Below, one piece after another: positions 58,458 to 64,000 of a stretch of 64,000 nt of DNA. The stretch's first letter is position 1. Every line of letters starts with the position of its first letter. The stretch comes from JANQQJ01 sp046290575. GTDB lineage: Bacteria; Pseudomonadota; Alphaproteobacteria; SMXS01. The stretch is taken from positions 744,001-808,000 of the forward strand of contig JBKAGX010000001.1 of NCBI GenBank assembly GCA_046290575.1. The letters run 5' to 3'. The position numbers and the translations under genes are program-made. Below the pieces are notes generated by a model, which did no database searches, was not told where the DNA came from, and saw nothing but the letters and a program-made list of their open reading frames with translations.

Positions 58458-59785
58458 CCGGTCCTTTCGGCAGAGGCTGATTTCAGCAGTTCCAGGCAGG
58501 TCATCATCGACCGGCCTGTGTGGTAGGCGGCTTTCCACCGGTCCGCTTTAACGCCCATAATGCGCCCGTTGGGCGCGATCAGACTATGCCACTCGCCGCC
58601 CTGCCAGTCGGCCTGCATGTTCACGATCCAGTCCAGGGTCTTCAGGAAACAGTCCGCGTAGCGCGGCTCGCCCGTGCGCTGGTAGAAATAGAGTGCACAG
58701 ATCAGCGCTTCTGCCTGCACCCACCATTGTTTGTCGCGGCGATAGGCGGGGCCGGTCAGTGGACCGGCGGTAAAGAACCCGCCCTTTTTCGTATCAAAGG
58801 CATGGTTATAGGCGGTTTCAAACAGCGCGGCTGACGCGTCGACCAGCGCCGTGCGCGGCAAGCCAAGGCGTTCACACCCGATGGGCACCATCCAGGCGGT
58901 CTCGATATCGTGGCCATAGGCGATCGCGCGCTTATGGTCGCGCACAACCGGCGTCCAGTCCGCCGTATGGTTATCGGTACAGGCGGGGCCCTCGGGCCGA
59001 ACCACCTTGACCGTCTGGATTTCGATCAGTTCTTCGATGCGTTTCAGGACAAGAGGGTTTCCCGAGAGCTCGTAATAGTCGAGATAGGCCTCGAAAATAT
59101 GGATATGCGTCGCGTGGCGCTTGGTGCCCGGGCCGGCATTGGTCAGATAGCCGATCTCCGGCGCGTTACTCGGCTGCCAATCCGGTTCGAAGAATTCCCG
59201 GTATCCGCCGTGTTCGGAGTCGTAGGCTTTTTCTTCGAACAGGTTGAAAAGGTCGTGCGCCATCTCCGCAGCCTCGTCCGACTTGGCCGCCTTGGCGTAT
59301 TCGCACAATCCAAAAAGAACATAGGCGTGGCCGCAGATATGTTTGCGGTCCATTTGCGGTTTTCCGGTTACCGCGTCTATTTTCCAGAAGTAGCCGCCAT
59401 GCTCCTTGTCGCGCATGACATCGCGCAAATACTCGAACCCGTGGCGGGCGGCTTCCAGCGCCTCTTCACCGGCGAATCCGCCACTGAAGAGCCGCGAGAA
59501 ATACCAGAACATGCGTGCCTGGACGATGAGCCATCGCTCTGTTTTCTGGGCGGTGGGCCGATCCTCCCCGTCGCGCGCCAAAACATATCCGCCGAATTCA
59601 TGGTCCAGTGCATGGGTGTGCCAATAGGGTATGATGTTTTTATAGAGCAGCCGTTCCAGCAGAGGCACGGCGTCTTCTGGCCTATCCGGGACCTCTATCG
59701 GGTCACCGCGTTCCGGCGGCCTGTAGGGCAGCCGTCTGAGGAGATAGGTCCTGGTGCGTTTGGAGAGTTGCTTTACGTCGACCAT
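58454..59785 (-). CDS. AGE-family (N-acylglucosamine 2-epimerase-like) epimerase
   Basis: The 443-residue (alpha/alpha)6-barrel protein has IPYWHTHALDHEFGGYV, KTERWLIVQARMFWYFSRL and a C-terminal EALICALYFYQRTGEP, typical of AGE-family sugar epimerases or isomerases (GlcNAc, mannose or cellobiose 2-epimerases). Substrate cannot be told. It lies 15 bases after the sulfotransferase on the same strand, suggesting a role in making a surface sugar. Confidence 0.85.
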   Translation of the reverse strand: MVDVKQLSKRTRTYLLRRLPYRPPERGDPIEVPDRPEDAVPLLERLLYKNIIPYWHTHALDHEFGGYVLARDGEDRPTAQKTERWLIVQARMFWYFSRLFSGGFAGEEALEAARHGFEYLRDVMRDKEHGGYFWKIDAVTGKPQMDRKHICGHAYVLFGLCEYAKAAKSDEAAEMAHDLFNLFEEKAYDSEHGGYREFFEPDWQPSNAPEIGYLTNAGPGTKRHATHIHIFEAYLDYYELSGNPLVLKRIEELIEIQTVKVVRPEGPACTDNHTADWTPVVRDHKRAIAYGHDIETAWMVPIGCERLGLPRTALVDASAALFETAYNHAFDTKKGGFFTAGPLTGPAYRRDKQWWVQAEALICALYFYQRTGEPRYADCFLKTLDWIVNMQADWQGGEWHSLIAPNGRIMGVKADRWKAAYHTGRSMMTCLELLKSASAERTG

Positions 59786-59800
59786 GGAGCCTTGGTTACC

Positions 59801-60727
59801 TTAATGCGCGCGGGCGGCGACGAAAGGGGGCTCAAGCCAGCCGGACAGGTCGCGTGCTGTCAGGTCCTGAAGCCTTAAGATGCTCTCCCGGAATTCGCCG
59901 GTCAGGCTTTGCTTTATCTCTATGGGCAAGTCTTCTCGCCGCAGGTTCTGCATCTCGACGCGAGGCGCGATGCGATTGTGTAAGGAGCCCGGCACCAGGG
60001 CCCGGTAAATCTTCTTGATCCCGCTAGGGTGCTTTATGAGCTGATGCAGGCGGTTGTTTTTGGGAATCCCCGCTGGATTGAACACGCGTGAAACGTCAGG
60101 CTCAAAGCTGTCATCGACATCGAGAAGCCGGAACAGCCGGCGCATGAACGCCGTCGGGTCACGTGCCAAGTCGTCATAGAACAGGATGGTTATTCGGTCG
60201 CGGCCAAACGCCTTCAGATAAGGGGCCAGCCGGTCTGTATAGAGACTGCAGCGTCTGTAGTCCCAGTAGTCGTTCCACCCTTGCGACACGCGGCCCGTGC
60301 CAAGCCGCAGTGCCGTTGAAAAATCGGTTTCGGTTTCCCGTCCCATCCGCCTGAACAACATAAAGCTCGAATAGGCACGCGCGACAGGGTGCCGGAAGAT
60401 TGCAAAGAGACGAACCCCGGGCACATGGCGCTTTATTTTAGGGATCGCTGCGGGCGCGATGAGATAGCTGGGGCAAACCTCGCCAAGAGCCGTTTCCTCC
60501 GCAACGCGATCAAATTGTGCGGTATAGTCCGCGAACCGTGTGATGCTTTGACGTTGTACCCTTTGGTCGCCAGGCCCCTTGTATTGGGTGACATCTCCCA
60601 CGGCCTGGAAGAAACGCGTTTCTTTTTGGGGAGTCACAAAAACTTGCGGGTGTTGGGACAGATAGTTGTACGTCGATGTGGTGCCGCAGCGCTCGGCGCC
60701 GATAATCAGGAAGTTCGGTAGAGTCAT
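59801..60727 (-). CDS. Sulfotransferase
   Basis: The 308-residue protein has the 5'-phosphosulfate-binding motif FLIIGAERCGTTSTYNYLSQHP and the 3'-phosphate motif AIFRHPVARAYSSFMLFRRM of PAPS-dependent sulfotransferases. It probably sulfates a cell-surface carbohydrate. ATG 60727 is 122 bases from the divergent phosphatase gene. It is upstream of and likely co-transcribed with the AGE epimerase. Confidence 0.9.
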   Translation of the reverse strand: MTLPNFLIIGAERCGTTSTYNYLSQHPQVFVTPQKETRFFQAVGDVTQYKGPGDQRVQRQSITRFADYTAQFDRVAEETALGEVCPSYLIAPAAIPKIKRHVPGVRLFAIFRHPVARAYSSFMLFRRMGRETETDFSTALRLGTGRVSQGWNDYWDYRRCSLYTDRLAPYLKAFGRDRITILFYDDLARDPTAFMRRLFRLLDVDDSFEPDVSRVFNPAGIPKNNRLHQLIKHPSGIKKIYRALVPGSLHNRIAPRVEMQNLRREDLPIEIKQSLTGEFRESILRLQDLTARDLSGWLEPPFVAARAH

Positions 60728-60849
60728 GCATGATCACGCTGGATGCCCGAAAGGCAAAGCGTCGCCGACAAGCCTTGGCGGTGTCAACTATCCCCTTGCA
60801 TTGGCTCGTTCCCGCGGCATTCTCGGCGAGCCGATCGGGTCTCTCGTGC

Positions 60850-62376
60850 ATGGAGAAAACCTCGTTGAGTGAACGGGTCCTTGTTCTGGCGATTGATGGT
60901 GCTGACCCATCGCTTCTATCCCAGTGGGCGCAGGCGGGTCATCTTCCGACGCTTCAGCGCATGCTCGAAAGCGGCTTCTCCAGCCCTCTTCAGGGCCCCG
61001 TAGGGTTTGGCGACGCGCCGACCTGGGCGACAGCTCATACCGGGGTCTCACCCGCACATCACGGTCGCTACTCCTACCGTCAATTGCGCAAGGGAAGTTA
61101 TCAGAAGGCGTTGACCGTTGATGCCGATCTCAAGGCTGAGCCCTATTGGATGCACCTCAGCCGCGCCGGAAAGCGGGTTGCCATTCTGGACATGCCGAAG
61201 TCTCCTGTTCCGAATGACCTGAACGGCATTTTCCTGGGCGATTGGCTGGTTCATGGCCGCGAGCATGCCGGGCCTGTCAGCTATCCTGAAAATTTCGCCC
61301 GCGACATCATTCAACAGATCGGCGCACCGCCACCCAGCATGTGCGGGCTCGACCAACCAGCTCTGGACGAAATCGGTTACCGGCGCATGCTTGAGCGGCT
61401 TTTTCAGTCCGTCAGCATGAAGCGCGACCTGGTGCTGTCCGTTCTCGACCAGGAGAATTGGGATCTTGTCGCTGCTGGCTTTAAGGAGGCCCACTGCATC
61501 GGCCACCATGGTTGGCATCTGCACGACCGAGGCAGACCTGAGTTCGTCCCGGATATTGCCGCTGCGCTGGGTGATCCGCTGTTGCGCGTATACAAAGCCA
61601 TAGACGTGGCGCTGGCCGAGATTCTGGAGAGGGCCGGGCCCGAGGCGACGGTATTGGTTTATTCTCCGCTTGGCATGGGGCCGCATTACGGGGCATTCCG
61701 CCTGCTGCCGGACATTCTGGCCGGGCTTGGATATGGAGGGGGCGGCCTTGTGCGTGCCGGCAGGCGCGCTCTTGGCGCCTTGGCGGGGCCGCCCAAAAAG
61801 GCCGCAACCCAGAGCGGCATGCCGCGCGACGGATCAACTCTTCGGAGCAAAATCAAAGATGTATTCGAAGCACGGCGAGACTGGCTGAGTATCGACCTGT
61901 CCGAGCATGTCAGCGGCCTTCGGATCAATCTCAAGGGGCGGGAACCAAAAGGGCGGATCAGGCTCGCCGATCGTGATCGATGCGAGGATCAGCTGATCGC
62001 AGACTTTGAAGCGCTCCGAGACCCGGTTTCCGGCATCGCGCTGGTCGACCGCATTCTACGAACCAGGGACCATTATTCAGGCCCCTATCTTCAGCTGCTG
62101 CCCGACCTTCTGGTCTATTGGAACATGACCCAGCCGGTCGTTTCAGCGACATCGCCTAGGCTCGGTACGATCAGGTCAACCAGACGGAGTCTTCGTACCG
62201 GCGCGCACCGAGACGGCGGGATTCTGATGTCGACCGGGCCGCATATCGGGCGCGAAAGCTCGACTGAAGCGATTGATCTGCGATGTATCGCGGCCACTAT
62301 TGCCAGTCTGCTTGGGGTCGATTTCGAGAGTGGTGAGACATCCCCTATTGGGGCGGTAATCAACCGCCCGGCTTGA
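60850..62376 (+). CDS. Alkaline phosphatase-superfamily (type I phosphodiesterase/nucleotide pyrophosphatase) protein
   Basis: The 508-residue protein begins with the metal motif VLVLAIDGADPSLLSQWAQAGHLPTLQ and the nucleophile threonine region GFGDAPTWATAHTGVSPAHHG. Late histidines lie in HRDGGILMSTGP. It matches type I phosphodiesterase/nucleotide pyrophosphatase-like proteins found in EPS clusters. ATG 60850 was used; TTG 60865 with GGAG upstream is an alternative. It may process a polysaccharide intermediate. Confidence 0.82.
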   Translation: MEKTSLSERVLVLAIDGADPSLLSQWAQAGHLPTLQRMLESGFSSPLQGPVGFGDAPTWATAHTGVSPAHHGRYSYRQLRKGSYQKALTVDADLKAEPYWMHLSRAGKRVAILDMPKSPVPNDLNGIFLGDWLVHGREHAGPVSYPENFARDIIQQIGAPPPSMCGLDQPALDEIGYRRMLERLFQSVSMKRDLVLSVLDQENWDLVAAGFKEAHCIGHHGWHLHDRGRPEFVPDIAAALGDPLLRVYKAIDVALAEILERAGPEATVLVYSPLGMGPHYGAFRLLPDILAGLGYGGGGLVRAGRRALGALAGPPKKAATQSGMPRDGSTLRSKIKDVFEARRDWLSIDLSEHVSGLRINLKGREPKGRIRLADRDRCEDQLIADFEALRDPVSGIALVDRILRTRDHYSGPYLQLLPDLLVYWNMTQPVVSATSPRLGTIRSTRRSLRTGAHRDGGILMSTGPHIGRESSTEAIDLRCIAATIASLLGVDFESGETSPIGAVINRPA

Positions 62377-62418
62377 ACGCCGATTGGCTTCACCGGGTCC
62401 ATCCAAGCCAATTAATGT

Positions 62419-63609
62419 TCAGGCCCCACGGCTCTCCGGTTTGGCCATCCGAAGAAGTCTGGAAAGACCATATCGGGTCGGCCGTTCAATATATCTAAGA
62501 AGCCGCCGCCACTTCGGGTCGTGCCCATATTCCCAGTCCAGACGTGCCTGGGATGGGGCCAGCAGATAGCGCGCGGCTTCCATCCGTGTGAACCAGTCTG
62601 CCGCAGCCAGAAATCTACACGTCGATGTCAGCCCCAGAAGCGCTCCCGCCAGGGCGGCCTCGCGCTCAATGCTGGTGGCCTGCTGCGCCCTGGCCTCAAG
62701 CGCTGACAAGGCTGGGGCTGGAATGGGCGCGTCCAGTTTATCGGCCAGATAACGAAACATAACGGCGCCAGGCAGCGCCAGGCGTCTTTCCCCGACCTCA
62801 CTTTGAAACCGTTCCCAATCGACTTCTCCGGAGGAATCCAATGTCTTCCAGATATCGCAGACCCATCGCAGGTTCAGACGGGTCCGCGATGTGGCGGCCT
62901 GCGCCATGATCGTCACCAACTGATCGGTGGGCGTGGTAACCGGAACGGTCCGTCCGATTGATTCAACTGAAACCGGTTTTTCGATCGTGCCTGCAGCGGC
63001 GTGACACGGGTGGCCCGACAGGTCGCTCATCAGCAGCACGGGCAGGCCATCATGATGGTGATGCAACACTGAAAAGCAGGGTCTGGTCCGCCGCCTGACC
63101 CGCTGTCTGTCTCGCTTGAAGCCCGCTTCTGCCAGCGCGTCTGACGCATCGGAAATCGCATCTCCTACCAGCAGGCTCAGCTGGTGACAGTGGCGGTGTT
63201 CCGGTCTGTCGTAAACCGTGAGCGCTGCAGCAACACCCCCGACAATCGTGAAGGCGATGCCGCGTTTCTCAAAGATCTGAACAATTTGCCCAAGAATGTT
63301 CTCGATGGCGTTCCAACGGAGTTCCTCGCGGAAGGACCCCGCCCGCAGATAGGTTCGAAAACCGTCCGGGACGCTGAATCCGTGTTTGTCTACCGCCAGG
63401 TAGATCAAGGGCAGCAAACCCTTCAGGCCACGCCGATCCTGTTCAAGCGTCTGCTTGGGGTCGCCAACCATTTGGGTCCAGGATGTCCAGGCCACGGCGG
63501 AAGCTGGCGGCTCAACCAGGCATGCCTGCAGCAATCTGCTGTCCGTCTCGTCAGGCAGCAACAGCTCCAACGTGGCCGTTAGGTTTCGATCGTTTGGCGG
63601 GGCAGCCAC
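62419..63609 (-). CDS. Nucleotidyltransferase-fold protein of EPS clusters (PF14907-like)
   Basis: The 396-residue protein has a nucleotidyltransferase-like core near residues 115-175 (IVGGVAAALTVYDRPEHRHCHQLSLLV), where typical enzymes have a G-G-x-A...R-x-x-D-(I/L)-D-(L/I)-L-V pattern. Here the DxD acidic pair appears replaced by HQLS, which suggests a catalytically degenerate member. The remaining sequence is helical. Its 3' end is 42 bases from the phosphatase stop, convergent. Confidence 0.68.
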   Translation of the reverse strand: MAAPPNDRNLTATLELLLPDETDSRLLQACLVEPPASAVAWTSWTQMVGDPKQTLEQDRRGLKGLLPLIYLAVDKHGFSVPDGFRTYLRAGSFREELRWNAIENILGQIVQIFEKRGIAFTIVGGVAAALTVYDRPEHRHCHQLSLLVGDAISDASDALAEAGFKRDRQRVRRRTRPCFSVLHHHHDGLPVLLMSDLSGHPCHAAAGTIEKPVSVESIGRTVPVTTPTDQLVTIMAQAATSRTRLNLRWVCDIWKTLDSSGEVDWERFQSEVGERRLALPGAVMFRYLADKLDAPIPAPALSALEARAQQATSIEREAALAGALLGLTSTCRFLAAADWFTRMEAARYLLAPSQARLDWEYGHDPKWRRLLRYIERPTRYGLSRLLRMAKPESRGA

Positions 63610-63621
63610 AGTGATGGTCGC

Positions 63622-64000
63622 CTAGGTTGGTGGGGCTTGGCGTGCGCGTTGCAGGCGCGCCTTGATGATGTACAAGCGCTCGTCGGCTTCTGTCGTACGA
63701 TTCCGGCTGAGATTATCCGCGTGGAGCCGCCTTCGCATCAAGGCATCCGGTATGACCTGAAGTTTCGCACCTTCCGCGCGTATGCGCATTGCTATTTCAG
63801 CAGCGTCAAGGTGCCAAAGCGATTCATCGAATACGCCGATGCGGTCAAACAGATCGCGGCGGATAACGGATGAGAAAAACCAACCGGCATCATGCGGAGC
63901 GTTCAGGGAGTCACGAAGCTGCTGCTCCTCGTCGGCAACTTCGCCCTCCCAGAAATGCTCGGCCTGCGCTGTGCAGATGGCCAGGTCCGGATCGCGTTCG
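63622..64000 (-). CDS. Family 2 glycosyltransferase, C-terminal fragment
   Basis: The minus-strand frame is open from base 63999 to TAG at 63622, giving 126 residues; the 5' part lies outside the window. SSVIRRDLFDRIGVFDESLWHLDAAEIAMRIRAEGAKL is the classic acceptor-side segment of GT2 enzymes (GxFDExL, then D...R). It is 12 bases upstream of the nucleotidyltransferase-fold gene on the same strand, in an EPS-type operon. The opposite-strand ORF in this region is a shadow. Confidence 0.82.
   Translation of the reverse strand, partial: ERDPDLAICTAQAEHFWEGEVADEEQQLRDSLNAPHDAGWFFSSVIRRDLFDRIGVFDESLWHLDAAEIAMRIRAEGAKLQVIPDALMRRRLHADNLSRNRTTEADERLYIIKARLQRARQAPPT

Noticed and set aside
1..64000. 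CRISPR arrays, rRNA genes, prophage or integrase genes
   Set aside because: No regularly spaced repeats, rRNA stretches or phage-type proteins were seen in a read of both strands.

Overview
The window is GC-rich DNA from a phototrophic alphaproteobacterium. The left half is a photosynthesis gene cluster in the classical purple-bacterial arrangement: the tail of lhaA, then puhABC-acsF-puhE-hemA on the plus strand, and the crtEF-bchCXYZ-pufQBALM superoperon on the minus strand. Carotenoid genes crtD/C/B/I and the Mg-chelatase genes bchI/D/O follow. There is no crtA next to crtI and no pufC after pufM. This suggests spirilloxanthin-type carotenoids and a reaction centre without a puf-encoded tetrahaem cytochrome. 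Genus cannot be fixed from the sequence alone.

Layout. 1-5826: puh operon, the aerobic cyclase acsF and 5-aminolevulinate synthase hemA. 5827-6187: convergent gap with a REP-like palindromic element and the puf terminator. 6188-16116 (minus): puf, bch and crt superoperon, with PpsR/CrtJ-type TGT-N12-ACA sites before bchC and between crtE and crtD. 16230-26944: crtD and crtC on plus; two small membrane proteins, crtB, crtI, a DUF3422 protein, bchO, bchD and bchI on minus. 27127-32111: dabAB inorganic-carbon transporter with a divergent LysR regulator.

32719-40775 is a selenocysteine island. It has tRNA-Sec(UCA), selD, selA and selB, and an adjacent minus-strand operon encoding a thioredoxin-fold fusion protein, a UGSC-family selenoprotein and a GrdB-like selenoprotein. 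Three genes here (selD, the UGSC gene and the GrdB-like gene) contain an in-frame TGA. A naive ORF caller breaks each of them. Each TGA is followed by a small hairpin with its apex about 18-22 nt downstream, as expected for bacterial SECIS elements.

40779-49259 is a catabolic-looking region: D-aminoacylase-like amidohydrolase, metallo-beta-lactamase-fold hydrolase, two SDRs, two Rieske oxygenase alpha subunits and an AhpD-like protein. After a DUF6481 protein and an HI0933-type flavoprotein comes a tightly coupled minus-strand operon (54990 to 50948): TupA-like ATP-grasp, BshA-like glycosyltransferase, short BshC-like protein and BshB1-like PIG-L deacetylase. It looks like a variant of bacillithiol biosynthesis, unexpected in an alphaproteobacterium, and is the best candidate here for an undescribed system. 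The right end (58454-64000) holds cell-surface carbohydrate genes: AGE epimerase, sulfotransferase, phosphodiesterase-like protein, nucleotidyltransferase-fold protein and a truncated family 2 glycosyltransferase.
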